Below are positions 17,016 through 25,948 of a stretch of DNA of 42,804 bases, piece by piece. The notes under the pieces were generated by a model, which searched no databases, was not told the origin of the DNA, and saw nothing but the letters and a program-made list of their open reading frames with translations. The first letter of the stretch is position 1. Every line of letters starts with the position of its first letter. The stretch spans positions 1 to 42,804 of the forward strand of contig JAJPHH010000068.1 of the NCBI GenBank assembly GCA_021325385.1, given 5' to 3'. The position numbers were made by a program, and so were the translations under genes. This stretch comes from Alphaproteobacteria bacterium. GTDB taxonomy: Bacteria; Pseudomonadota; Alphaproteobacteria; Rhizobiales; Beijerinckiaceae.

Positions 17016-17996
17016 ATGAAGACCCTGATTTTTGACGAACCAAAAAAGCTGGTCGTCACACAGGTTCAGACGCCATCGATCACCGACAGCGAGGTGATGA
17101 TCCGGTCGCGCCGCGTCGGCATTTGCCACTCCGATTACGAGCTTCTCGCCGGCCAATATATCATTCCGATTTCCTATCCTGTTACGCCTGGTCATGAATG
17201 GGTGGGCGAAGTTGTTGAAGTCGGTAAGGACGTCAAGGGCTTGAAGCGCGGCGATCGCGTGGTCGGCGAATGCGTCATCCAGACGCCGGAGCGTATTCAT
17301 CATTTCGGCTTCTCGATGGACGGCGCTGACCGCGAATACTTCGCCGCCCGGCCTGAATGGCTTCACAAGCTGCCGGACGCCGTGGATGACGCAAAGGGCG
17401 CCCTGATCGAGCCGTTCACCTGCGGCTATTACGCTGTCCTGCGCAATGGCGGGCCAAACGCCGCCGACACAGTCGTTGTATCGGGCGGCGGGACCATCGG
17501 TCTGGTCTCGGCGGCGGCCGCCATTGGAATGGGGGCCCGCGTGATCGTGGTCGATCCGGTGCCTCTGCGCCGCGACATCGCCAAGCGCCTGGGCGCCGAC
17601 GCGACGGTCGATCCGTCGAAAGGAGACGCCGTCGAATCGGTTCAGGAATTGACGAAAGGCGGCGCCGATCTTGTCATCGAGGCGTCCGGCCACTCCTCGT
17701 CGCTAGCCAACGTGTTCGACTACGCTCGCCTTGAGGGTCGCATCTCGATGGTCGGGATCAACATAAACCAGAAGTTCCCGGTCGAGCTCGGCAAGATCCA
17801 GATGAAGAATCTGACCGTGCGCGGCTGCATCGGATCGCCCGGCGTATGGCCGGCGGCCATTCGTTTCCTCGAACGGACGGGCATCGATTTGTCGCCTATC
17901 CAGACTCACAGCTTCCCGCTGGACGACGCCTTGAAGGCGTTCGAACTGGGGAAGAACCCGAAGGAAGCCGTCAAGGTGACGCTCGAGATTGCCTGA
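17016..17996 (+). CDS. Zinc-type alcohol dehydrogenase (MDR, sorbitol/threonine dehydrogenase-like)
   Basis: ATG 17016 follows AAGGAAG at ideal spacing, 27 bp after the Gfo/Idh gene. The 326-residue protein has Cys37 and Asp40 in GICHSDYE, His60-Glu61 in PGHEWVGEVV, and Glu in LIEPFTCGYY as likely catalytic-zinc and proton-relay residues. The NAD fold shows VSGGGTIGLVSAAAAIGMGA. As in the other alcohol dehydrogenase of the island, the structural-zinc lobe is replaced by a short loop (GECVIQTPERIHHFGFSMDG) without four cysteines. It resembles polyol dehydrogenases of sugar catabolic operons; the exact substrate is unknown. Confidence 0.86.
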   Translation: MKTLIFDEPKKLVVTQVQTPSITDSEVMIRSRRVGICHSDYELLAGQYIIPISYPVTPGHEWVGEVVEVGKDVKGLKRGDRVVGECVIQTPERIHHFGFSMDGADREYFAARPEWLHKLPDAVDDAKGALIEPFTCGYYAVLRNGGPNAADTVVVSGGGTIGLVSAAAAIGMGARVIVVDPVPLRRDIAKRLGADATVDPSKGDAVESVQELTKGGADLVIEASGHSSSLANVFDYARLEGRISMVGININQKFPVELGKIQMKNLTVRGCIGSPGVWPAAIRFLERTGIDLSPIQTHSFPLDDALKAFELGKNPKEAVKVTLEIA

Positions 17997-18138
17997 CGAT
18001 AGCTCAACCGAAGGGCAAGACTTGCGCGCCTTGCAGCCAAGCAGCCGCGATACAAGGCATCCCGGTATGGGCGAAATTGGCGCAGATGTACATGAGGGCG
18101 ATGCGCGCCACATCTTGGAAACCGGCGAGCATAGCCTG

Positions 18139-19146
18139 ATGAAGTCCGCCGGCGAAGCGCAAAGGAGACGACCTCTTTCGCGACAACGTTTTCATGTTCC
18201 TTTGGCAAGGGAGTTCGTGACCGTCGTCCTTTCGACGATTGCGCTCATCGTCATCTGCCGTATCGTCGCGCCCTCGTCGGTAACTTATGGGAGCCTGGCT
18301 GGAAGTCTGCCCTTTGCCGCCATTATGGCAATCGTCGGGCTGGGACAGTTGCTGGTCGTTCAGCAAGGAGGTTTTGATCTATCGCTCGCAGGAGGAGTTT
18401 CGCTCGCCGTCGTCATCTCGACTCACTATCCGCAAGGAGACAACGCTCTGCTCCTCGCGGCGGTGCTGCTGGCGATCGGTTGCGCAATTCTCGCCGGTTT
18501 GGCAAACGGCGTCCTGGTGAGTCTCTTCGGGCTCAACGCAATTGTTGCGACGATCGGCGTGAACGCTCTGCTGTATGGCGGCGTATTTGCGGTTTCTGGC
18601 GGCGTTCCGAAAACAACGACCACCTTATTGGCCGCAATAGCCGGCGGCCAGACATTAGGGGTTCCGAACACCGTCTATTTCGCCCTCGCCGCTTTGACCG
18701 TGGTTTCCTTCATTTTGAAAAAGACGGTCGTCGGCAGGCGCTTCGAAGCGATAGGGGCGAATCCGCTGGCGGCTCGCGCCGTGGGACTTCGCGTGCGGCT
18801 CCACCAACTTCTGGCCTATATCTACGCTCAACTACTCTATTGCACGGCCGGCGTGCTTGTGGCCGGCGTCACCCGCGAACCTACGGCGTTCCAGGGCGAC
18901 TCGCTGCTCTTGCCGTCTGTTGCAGTCGTTGTTCTGGGCGGCGCCTCGTTGCTCGGCGGTCGCGGCTTTCCGATCTCGACTGTCGTCGCCGCGTTTTTTC
19001 TGAACCAACTGAGCCAATTCGCACTTGCAATTGGCGTGCCGTATTCGGCGCAAACCATCATCCAAGCATTGGCCTTGGGGTTTGGCATCGCAGTCTACTC
19101 GGTTCGATGGACGGCAATACGTGGTTACGCAGCCACGTCAACTTGA
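18139..19146 (+). CDS. CUT2-type ABC transporter permease (RbsC-like)
   Basis: An integral membrane protein of about 335 residues if started at ATG 18139 (MKSAGEAQRRRPLSRQRF). The frame is open back to 17989, but those residues are polar and unlike the family; no strong Shine-Dalgarno supports either start. Roughly 8-10 hydrophobic segments; the family signature region GLGQLLVVQQGGFDLSLAGGV, then LAGLANGVLVSLFGLNAIVATIG and the C-terminal loop SVAVVVLGGASLLGGRGFP, corresponding to the EAA-like contact with the ATPase. It would pair with the permease half of the ATPase-permease fusion downstream to give the two membrane domains. Confidence 0.9.
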   Translation: MKSAGEAQRRRPLSRQRFHVPLAREFVTVVLSTIALIVICRIVAPSSVTYGSLAGSLPFAAIMAIVGLGQLLVVQQGGFDLSLAGGVSLAVVISTHYPQGDNALLLAAVLLAIGCAILAGLANGVLVSLFGLNAIVATIGVNALLYGGVFAVSGGVPKTTTTLLAAIAGGQTLGVPNTVYFALAALTVVSFILKKTVVGRRFEAIGANPLAARAVGLRVRLHQLLAYIYAQLLYCTAGVLVAGVTREPTAFQGDSLLLPSVAVVVLGGASLLGGRGFPISTVVAAFFLNQLSQFALAIGVPYSAQTIIQALALGFGIAVYSVRWTAIRGYAATST

Positions 19147-19158
19147 GGGAGGAAAATA

Positions 19159-20226
19159 ATGAGGATCTCGGTTCGACGGAAACTTGCGCTCGGCGTGGCG
19201 TCAACGGTCATGGCCCTTGCATTCTCCGATTTCGCTCAGGCCGAAACGCCCGCGTGGTGCGGACCAAAGAAGGCGTCGATTGCGCTGCTCGACGGTTACG
19301 GCGGCAACAGTTGGCGCCAAGTGACGACCGCGTCCGGTAAACAGGAGGCCTTGAAGTGCCCCAGCATCACCAGCTACGAATATGCCGACGGCCAGGGCGA
19401 TACTCAGAAGGCCATCTCGGACATCAAGGCCATGGCCGCCAAGGGCATCGACGCCCTGGTCGTCTTCCCTGACGCCGGTCAGGCGATGCTGCCGGCGATT
19501 ACGAGCGTCTACAAGTCGGGCAAGGTTATCGTTCCGTACCGCGTATCGGCCGGCGGGAAGGCTGGCGTGAACTATACGCAGTTCGTCGGCGACGATTTTA
19601 AGACGGACGGCCGGAACTGGGGCGAATGGATCAAGAGCATCCTGCCCAACGGCGGCAACCTTTTGTTCCTCAGCGGTCCCGCGGGCAACAGCCAGGGTCT
19701 GGATGAACTTTAGGGGCTGAAATCTGTGCTCGGACCGGAATACAAGTTCATCAACCCGGAGCCCTTCGATGTGACAAACTGGGATCCTGCATTGACGCAG
19801 AAGGTTCTTACGGCTGAAATTGCGAAGAATAACAAGATCGACGTCATCGTTTCCGATTTTGGGCCGTCATTGGTCGGCGCCCTTCCGCTGTTCGAGAAAT
19901 CCGGTCGGTCAATCCCGGCGCTCGCCACGTCCGACGGCAATTCGTTGGGCTGCTTCTGGAAGGAGCACGAAAAGAACAACCCGGACTTCAAGCTGTTCAC
20001 CGTGTCGACCGAAAACGACAATGCTCGCCTCGCTGTTCAATGGGCGGTCGCCGCGGCGACAGGCGGCAAGCCGCCAGAAGAGACAAGCTTCAAAGGTCCT
20101 GTCTTCGAAAATTCCGTGACCGGCAAGCCGCATCCGGTTCAGTGCCGCGCGGATCTACCCGGTCAGATTTACTTATCGGCCGAACTGTCTCCAGAGGAGC
20201 AGACGAAGGCGATCAACACCAAGTGA
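19159..20226 (+). pseudogene. RbsB-like periplasmic sugar-binding protein interrupted by an in-frame TAG
   Basis: Starts 12 bp after the permease with AGGGAGGA before ATG 19159. A classic signal peptide ends in FAQA before ETPAWCGPK. Residues 23-184 form the first lobe (IALLDGYGGNSWRQ, QGDTQKAISDIKAMAAKGID, LVVFPDAG). At 19711-19713 the frame hits TAG, then continues without shift at GLKSVLGPEYKFINPEPFDV through the second lobe to the normal end at 20226 (356 codons in all). One base change (for example AAG, CAG or GAG to TAG) would explain it. The part before the stop cannot fold a complete type-I binding protein, so the transporter most likely has no working receptor. Sequencing error is the alternative. 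Confidence 0.85.
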
Positions 20227-20231
20227 CGGCC

Positions 20232-20260
20232 ATCGCGCCCCGGATCGTCCGGGGCGCGAT
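20232..20260 (+). terminator. Strong GC-rich hairpin after the binding-protein gene (attenuator or terminator-like)
   Basis: A perfect 13-bp inverted repeat (arms 20232-20244 and 20248-20260; core cgcgccccgga / tccggggcgcg) closes a 3-nt loop tcg, starting 6 nt after the binding-protein stop. There is no T-run behind it (gattattga), so it is not a textbook intrinsic terminator. In many ABC operons such a hairpin after the binding-protein gene stabilises that part of the mRNA and lowers expression of the downstream ATPase. Confidence 0.7.
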
Positions 20261-20277
20261 TATTGAACGTGGTGGAT

Positions 20278-22816
20278 ATGGCCGATTCTAGCCGAAGCCT
20301 GCTCGTGGATCGTCATCAGGACCATGCTCCCTTGTCTGGCGATCCAGGACATGGGGAAGTCGCGATCCGACTGTCCAACATTTCGAAATTCTATTCAGGA
20401 GTCCCAGCGCTTCGCGACGTGAGCATCGAGTTCTTTCCCGGAGAGGTTCACGCCGTCCTCGGGGAAAATGGGGCGGGCAAGTCCACTCTCATGAACATAA
20501 TTTCCGGGGCGGTTCATCCCGAATTGGGCGAGATTAGTGTCGGAGGCCGCCTGATTTCCCATATGTCGCCAGAGGTCGCCACATCACTGGGGATCCATTT
20601 CCTTCCAGCACCCGGCTGTTCTCGACGACCTCTCGGTGCTCGAAAATCTTCAAGTTGCGTTGCCGAAATCGGCCTTCGGTGGGCAAACGGCCCAAATTGC
20701 CGCCAAGGACATGCTGGAGAGGGTCGGCCTGCGCGTCCCCCTGCACATGCGCGCCGACGCTCTATCAGTCGCACAGAAGCACCTTTTGGAAATCGCCAAG
20801 GCGCTGGCGATCAGGCCAAGAGTTCTTATGCTGGACGAGCCTACGGCGGCGCTCGATCAAGAGTCGACCGAAATGCTGTTCCGGCGTGTGCGAAGCGTCG
20901 TCCAGACCGGCGCGTCGGTGATCTATATCACTCATCGGCTTGCGGAGCTTCGCCAGATCGCGCATCGAGTGACTGTGCTTCGCGACGGTCGCATCCGAGG
21001 CGGAGGTCTGGTGAATGAGATCGAGGACGCCGAGCTCCTGGGCATGATTGCCGGGCGGACGCTCGGATCGACTTTCCCGCCGAAGCCCAATCGTTTTCCG
21101 AGCGAGGCGATCTTATCGGTGAAGTCGCTGAAAGGCAGGGGATTTGAAGACATAACGTTCGAGCTCGCCCAAGGACAGATTGTCGGCGTGGCTGGAGTGG
21201 AAGGCAACGGCCAGTCCGAATTGATGCGGGCGCTTGCGGGACTGCAGCCATCCGAAGGCGCCATAAGTTTTCGCGGACGCGCCGTGAACTCCAAGGACCT
21301 CCTGCGCGAGGCGGCCTTCATATCATCGGACAGGCATACAGAAGGCTTGGCCGCAGGCCTTACAGTCCGCGAAAATGCGTCGTTCGCCGCGCTCGACAAG
21401 TTTTCCACGCTTGGGATTATGCGCAAGAAGAAGGAGTTGGAAGGCGTCGGCGCGACGTTCCGCGAACTTGCCGTCAAGGCGCCGAGTATGGATGCGCCAA
21501 TTCTCTCGCTGTCAGGCGGCAACCAGCAAAAGGTCGTAATGTCACGCGCTCTGCTCGCCGATCCGAGCCTCATCGTCGCCGATGAGCCGACCCAGGGCGT
21601 CGATGTTGGAGCACGCGCTGAAATCTACCGCATCTTACGAGAGGTCTCGAATTCCGGCACGCCGGTCATTGTGAACTCGACGGATGCGACGGAGCTCGAG
21701 GGGTTATGTGACAAGGTCATCGTCCTGTCCCGTGGACGCGTCGTCGCGACGTTGACTGGGGCCGATGTCGCAGAAGCCCGCATCGTCGCCGCCGCCGTGA
21801 ACGCGAATACCCAGGTCGGGGCCGCCGCTCTGCCAAAGACGATCCGCTCGGCTGGGCGAGGCTTGCCGCATTTTCTGCAGTCGGACAACGCGCCTGCGGT
21901 TCCTCTCGCGCTCGTCACGGCCCTGCTGGGTCTTTACGTCTTCAGCCGAAACAGCAATTTCCTCTCGACATTCAATGTTTACAATATCCTCACGCTGGCT
22001 ACCGCGTTGGGGTTCATTGCGCTTGGGCAAACGATCACGCTGTTGCTAGGCGCCATCGATCTGTCGGTCGGTCCGCTCGCCGGCTTTCTGGTTGTAGTGG
22101 CGTCGTTCTTCATCAATGACGATAAATCCGCGCCTGTGATAACGCTTGGCTTCGTCTTGGTAGTATTCGCCGCCGCCGTCGTCGGGACCGTCAACGGGGT
22201 GCTAATCCGCTTCGCGAATTTTACGCCCATCGCAGCAACGCTCGCCATGTACATTGGCCTGCAAGGCATGAGTTTCCTGCTTCGCGAGAATCCTGGCGGG
22301 TACATCAATGCTGACATTGTGCAGATTTTTACGTCCCAGATCGGCCCAATTCCCGTCGCGTTTATCGCTCTGGCGGGAACGGCCGTCGCTGGCGAATATT
22401 TGCTCCGTCATACGAAGCTCGGCGTCCGCCTCCGGGCGACGGGTTCCTATGAGGAGTCCGCGCGCAGGGTGGGTGTTCAGGTCGATCGCACCTTCATCTT
22501 CGGCTACATCGCCTGCTCTCTTTTGACGGCGGCCGGCGCGTTGATGTTGATGTGTCAACTCGGCGTTGGCGATCCGCGGCAAGGAATAAATTACACGCTA
22601 TCAAGCATCACGGCGGTCGTGCTTGGCGGGACGAGCCTGCGCGGCGGGCGCGGCGCCTTCATCGGCACGGTGCTGGGCGCAGTGCTGCTGACCGAGGTTT
22701 TGAACGCGGCAGCGTTCCTGGGTTTTACCGAGACGTATCAATATGTGTTCCAGGGCGCGCTCATTGTCGCCGCCGCGCTCGTTTACGCTGCGGCGCGCGG
22801 ACTTGGTCGCAGCTGA
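20278..22816 (+). pseudogene. Fused ABC ATPase (two NBDs) plus RbsC-like permease, frameshifted
   Basis: The first frame (ATG 20278) gives SNISKFYSGVPALRDVSIEF and Walker A GENGAGKST, then is lost at about 20600-20610. The continuation lies one base out of phase (QHPAVLDDLSVLENLQVALP), and one extra C there would explain it. The second frame runs unbroken to 22816: Walker B MLDEPTAALD, a second NBD with VEGNGQSEL, LSGGNQQKVVMSRAL and VADEPTQGVD, then from about 21890 a full permease (LALVTALLGLYVFS, QTITLLLGAIDLSVGPLAG, VVLGGTSLRGGRGA). So a RbsA-type double ATPase and a RbsC-type permease are one polypeptide. The frameshift removes the first Walker A from the rest. Either a real lesion, in keeping with the stop in the receptor gene, or a base-call error. 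Confidence 0.85.
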
Positions 22817-22877
22817 GACGCGCGCGCCTCGCGGAAGCGAGAACTGGCCGTAGGCCGAGAAATCGAGGAGATGCCGA

Positions 22878-23189
22878 ATGACCGAGCAACTCACCGTTAT
22901 TGCGCATCTGCGTGCTCTGAATGGGCAAATCGAGGAAACCAAGGCGTTCCTTTCCGGCCTGATAAAGCCGACGCGCAGCGAGCCGGGCTGCATCGAATAT
23001 TGGCTGCACCAGGACAATGACGATCCCGCGGAGTTCACCTTCTACGAGAATTGGACCAACCGCGCTGAATGGGACAAACACATGGAGCTGCCGCATCTGA
23101 AGAAATTCGCGGAGGTCAAAGATAAGGTTTTCGAACTTCAGAAATTGCGGCTGATGACCATGATCAGCGACCCGGCATCAAATCGGTGA
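22878..23189 (+). CDS. Antibiotic biosynthesis monooxygenase (ABM) domain protein
   Basis: A 103-residue single-domain protein with AGGAGA before ATG 22878. The pattern LTVIAHLRALNGQIEETKAF ... SEPGCIEYWLHQDNDDP ... FTFYENWTNRAEWDKH ... HLKKF is that of the dimeric ferredoxin-like ABM fold (YgiN-like). Members are quinol monooxygenases, heme-degrading enzymes or simple accessory proteins of catabolic clusters. It overlaps the following VOC gene by 4 bp (GTGA), so the two are translationally coupled and probably work together. Confidence 0.88.
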   Translation: MTEQLTVIAHLRALNGQIEETKAFLSGLIKPTRSEPGCIEYWLHQDNDDPAEFTFYENWTNRAEWDKHMELPHLKKFAEVKDKVFELQKLRLMTMISDPASNR

Positions 23190-23713
23190 GTGGGCTACCT
23201 GGCTTGTCCGGCACGGATCATGTCGGGTTCACCGTGCCCGACATCGAGGCGGCGACGCGTTTCTTCGTCGACGTGATTGGATGCTCGCTCGTTTTCGAAA
23301 TTGGGCCGTTTCGATCAGACGATGATTGGATGCATATACAGCTTGGCGTCGATCCCCGGGCGGTCATTCGAAGCCTTCGCATGTTCAGATGCAAGACCGG
23401 GGCAAGTTTCGAGATCTTCGAATACAGGTTCGCTGGCGCAAACGTCACTCCTCCCCGCAACAGTGATGTGGGGGGCCACCATCTTGCTTTCTACGTCGAA
23501 GATATAGCCAGGGCCGTCGCCTATCTGAAATCGCATGGTATAACGGTCCAAGGCAATCCGGTGACGATGGAGGCCGGGCCCACGAAGGGCTTGACCTGGG
23601 TTTATTTTCTATCGCCATGGGGCATGCAGCTTGAGCTGGTGAGCTATCCTGCCGGCATGACCATTACGAACGAAAAGCCTGGAATTCTTTGGTCTCCAAA
23701 AGACAATCGGTAG
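23186..23713 (+). CDS. VOC (glyoxalase/bleomycin-resistance/dioxygenase) superfamily protein
   Basis: GTG 23186 overlaps the stop of the ABM gene (GTGA). The 175-residue product has two beta-alpha-beta-beta-beta modules. Candidate metal ligands are His in GTDHVGFTV, His in GGHHLAFYV and Glu in GMQLELVSY, placed as in glyoxalase I, methylmalonyl-CoA epimerase and fosfomycin-resistance-like proteins. GPTKGLTWVYFLSPWG is typical of the subgroup often annotated as lactoylglutathione lyase or dioxygenase. The real reaction is unknown. It is the last intact gene before the transposase fragment. Confidence 0.87.
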   Translation: MSGLPGLSGTDHVGFTVPDIEAATRFFVDVIGCSLVFEIGPFRSDDDWMHIQLGVDPRAVIRSLRMFRCKTGASFEIFEYRFAGANVTPPRNSDVGGHHLAFYVEDIARAVAYLKSHGITVQGNPVTMEAGPTKGLTWVYFLSPWGMQLELVSYPAGMTITNEKPGILWSPKDNR

Positions 23714-23909
23714 CCTAAGCCCTCTCTTCACCTCGGCAAAGCTCGCTTTGAGACGCGATATGATATCGCCAATGTCTTTATCTGACGTACTCGGTGGCTT
23801 GTCGTACGAATTGGCCGAGTATGTAAGACGCGACAGTCGCCTCGAGGGCGACGTCTTCGCGAAGCCATTTGAAGCTTTCACTATCGCGTGCTGAAGCGCC
23901 TGGGGTCGT

Positions 23910-24029
23910 GTGAAGGTCGGCGCCAAGACCGGCGCGGCGCATGGCGAGCGCTCGCCCGACCGGCTGGCGAAGCGCAACGGCTACCGCGATCGCGACTGGG
24001 AGACGCGCGCCGAAACCGTGGAGCTGCGC
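23910..24029 (+). mobile_element. IS256-family transposase internal fragment
   Basis: About 40 codons read [20 protein letters not shown] then [20 protein letters not shown], almost exactly the conserved N-terminal block of IS256/Mutator-type transposases (G-E-R-S-P-D-R-x-x-x-R-N-G-Y-R-x-R-x-W-x-T-R). The usual next residues IPKLRKGSYFP are missing: after ELR the sequence diverges completely, and no transposase sequence is recognisable before it either. No terminal inverted repeats are seen. It is a scar of an insertion sequence near the right end of the low-GC region. Confidence 0.85.
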
Positions 24030-24411
24030 CGCCATCATGGCAGGCTACAGACCGCGTGCAAACGCATGCCCAACCAATATCGAGAATGGAAGAAGACTTG
24101 CCCCAGCTCCGTCTAAGTCGTTGACTTCTTCTCCACGGAGGAGAGCAACTATCCCGCGGCCGTAGTTCTCATCGTTATCTTCCCCGGCGCGCCAGCAATC
24201 AATTTCTTTTTGGCAGAACGCGCACGACCTATGGCGCGCGGCCCGCCGCCTTGCGAGGCGGACGAGAAATACCGACACTCGGCGCCCCCGCGCGGCGCGT
24301 CGGCCAGCAGAAGAACGACGGGCGGCGACGTCCAATCTTCTCGTCGCGTTTGATTTCATACGGCCCGAATGACGGCAGCCGTACGACGAGCTCGCGCGCC
24401 GGCGCGCGTCG
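24030..24411. other. Non-coding junction between island and GC-rich flank
   Basis: No gene is supported. The minus strand has a short open frame after the stop at 24412 that ends in GISRPPRKAAGRAP and a stop near 24230, without a start codon. A TTC-rich stretch near 24126-24135 and a change towards higher GC around 24230 are visible. This is where the base composition switches, so the physical right edge of the island may lie here. Confidence 0.35.
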
Positions 24412-25443
24412 CTACTTCGTCTTGCCGAATTTCAGCGCGAGGCCGAAGGTCAGTTGCGGCCCGGCGACGACTTGGCCGGTGGAGAGATCGAGATTCAGCA
24501 CCATGCCTCCGGCCGCCTGCAAGGTCAGGACCTCGCCGACGTCGAGGCCGATATTGATCGGGAAAAGGCCGCTCGTCAGAGTCGGGTGCGCGTCGCCCGG
24601 GCCCTGGAACTGCGCGCCGACCTGCGCGTAGGGCTGAACGAGATGCAGCGCGCCGAAGCGCCAGAAGCGATCGACGTCGGTGAACTGGACAAAGGGGTTG
24701 AAAGTCCAAGGCCCGCCATTCGGAAACGGCGCCGTCACCGGCGCGCCGATCTGCACGCCGGTCGTGATCGTCTGATTGTGCCCGTCGTCGGGGCCGCGCT
24801 GGTAGATCATCTGCATCGTCAGCGTGAACGCGTCCTGCCGCCAGCCGCCGAGCGGGAAGGTCGATTGTCCCCCGGGCACGAGTTCGAGATGGTCGTAGTC
24901 GAAGCCCAACAGGCTCGGCGGACCGCTGACGCTCGGCAGCAAGATCGGCGGCGGCGTGAGTTCGGGCGGGTCGGGAGCAGGCAGGGGCGCAACGGCGCGG
25001 GGAATGCGAACGGGAAAGTAGGGCGGCCCGGGATAGTTGGCCAGGAAGTCGCTGCGAAAGTCGGCGACGATCTTCGACCAATCGACATTGAGCGCCGCCG
25101 GCCCGGCGCCGCCGAATGGCGGCGTCAGCCTGCCGCTCATCACGTTCGGGAAGCGATCGCGGCGCGCCGCGCCAAAGCCCGGCAGGACGAGCCGCGCGCC
25201 GATGACAGTGACGGTCGCGACGCCGAGCGGAAAGAGCGCCAGGCGGGTTTGCGGCCCGACCACGCCGTCGACCGCAATTCTCTCGCTCGCCTGGAAGGCG
25301 CGCACCTTCGCGTCCGTGAGCGGGCCGAAGCGGCCGTCCGGCTCGAGCGGCGCGCCGGGAAGCTCGCGATGAGCGTTGAGGGCGTTCTGGATCGCCCGCA
25401 CGTCTTCCCCCGTCATGCCGATGGAAAGGCTTCGGATGCTCAC
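24412..25443 (-). CDS. Peptidoglycan-binding (PG_binding_1) domain protein with unknown beta-rich C-terminal part
   Basis: A 343-residue protein. Residues 5-75 are a PG_binding_1 module (LSIGMTGEDVRAIQNALNAH ... PDGRFGPLTDAKVRAFQASE ... VDGVVGPQTRLALF). A Pro-rich linker (about 145-185, PLPAPDPPELTPPP) follows. The C-terminal 150 residues are rich in alternating hydrophobic and aromatic strands (TFPLGGWRQDAFTLTMQMIY, WTFNPFVQFTDVD, LTFGLALKFGKTK-type ending) that look like an outer-membrane-type or lectin-like beta sheet; I do not recognise the family. No signal peptide is visible, which is odd for a protein with a peptidoglycan-binding module. The stand-alone module is sometimes used in phage-like or secreted effectors. 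Confidence 0.7.
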   Translation of the reverse strand: MSIRSLSIGMTGEDVRAIQNALNAHRELPGAPLEPDGRFGPLTDAKVRAFQASERIAVDGVVGPQTRLALFPLGVATVTVIGARLVLPGFGAARRDRFPNVMSGRLTPPFGGAGPAALNVDWSKIVADFRSDFLANYPGPPYFPVRIPRAVAPLPAPDPPELTPPPILLPSVSGPPSLLGFDYDHLELVPGGQSTFPLGGWRQDAFTLTMQMIYQRGPDDGHNQTITTGVQIGAPVTAPFPNGGPWTFNPFVQFTDVDRFWRFGALHLVQPYAQVGAQFQGPGDAHPTLTSGLFPINIGLDVGEVLTLQAAGGMVLNLDLSTGQVVAGPQLTFGLALKFGKTK

Positions 25444-25611
25444 GAAACTCTCCGCGTTCGGAGGGCCGGACGGCCTGCCCTCAGTCCTTACGGGCTGCGG
25501 CGGGCGCAGCGCGCGCGTCTCAACGATTTGGGCGACCCCGCGCCGCGCGGCCCCGGCCGCCGAAATCGGCGCTTGGTCGAACCCGCAAGGGTGAAACGCG
25601 CGGGCTTTTCG

Positions 25612-25839
25612 CTACCTTGCGCGCAGGCCTTGCTGGTCGAGCTTCCGGTTGACTTCCTCGAGAAGCAGGTAGGTCGCGCGCAGGCCGATCGCGAGATTGA
25701 CCAGGCCGTCGGCGATATGCTGAAGGCCGGCGAACGTATCCATGGCGTTGAGATCGCTCCCGGCGTTCAGGATTCCGCGCGTAAACGAGCTTTGTGCGCT
25801 CTTGAAATTGTATTCGGCCGTTTCAGTGGGCTTGCTCAT
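25612..25839 (-). CDS. Small conserved-looking hypothetical protein
   Basis: Start at ATG 25839 (MSKPTETAEYNFKSAQSSFT), 75 residues; an upstream in-frame start (MEGR) at 25851 is also possible. The protein is probably all-helical with amphipathic repeats (LQHIADGLVNLAIGLRATYLL, LEEVNRKLDQQ). The coding pattern is convincing by codon bias. Function unknown. It is upstream of, and in the same direction as, the peptidoglycan-binding-domain gene, separated by about 170 bp in which I see no gene. Confidence 0.55.
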   Translation of the reverse strand: MSKPTETAEYNFKSAQSSFTRGILNAGSDLNAMDTFAGLQHIADGLVNLAIGLRATYLLLEEVNRKLDQQGLRAR

Positions 25840-25948
25840 GCGCCCCTCCATCGGTCATCGAAGGGCACTGTAACGGCGCGGCGGAGCCAAAGCCAGCCGG
25901 CGCGATGCGCCCTTTCCGCGCCGCCGCAATTCGGCGCCGCCCGCTCTG

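Larger units (their letters stand above)
748..24100. mobile_element. Putative decaying genomic island inserted at tRNA-Arg(CCT)
   Basis: What is seen: the segment starts exactly at the 3' end of tRNA-Arg(CCT), has visibly lower GC and less biased third positions than the DNA to its right, contains at least five broken metabolic or transport genes, and ends around an IS256-type transposase fragment near 24.0 kb. A decayed copy of the same tRNA lies slightly further right (25949-26026). What is known: tRNA 3' ends are the usual targets of tyrosine-recombinase islands. What is inferred: this is an old island whose integrase has been lost or lies outside. The right boundary is approximate and could be anywhere from 23.7 to 26.0 kb. 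A gene-by-gene accumulation of foreign DNA is the alternative. Confidence 0.5.

Noticed and set aside
19711-19713. TAG in the binding-protein gene read as a programmed pyrrolysine or readthrough codon
   Set aside because: No pyl genes are seen, the position is in an ordinary surface region of a sugar-binding protein, and the next gene is broken too; a plain nonsense mutation is simpler.
23725-23905. Sequence before the IS256 fragment as the transposase N-terminus
   Set aside because: None of the three plus-strand frames shows the expected N-terminal transposase motifs; only the 40-codon block is convincing.
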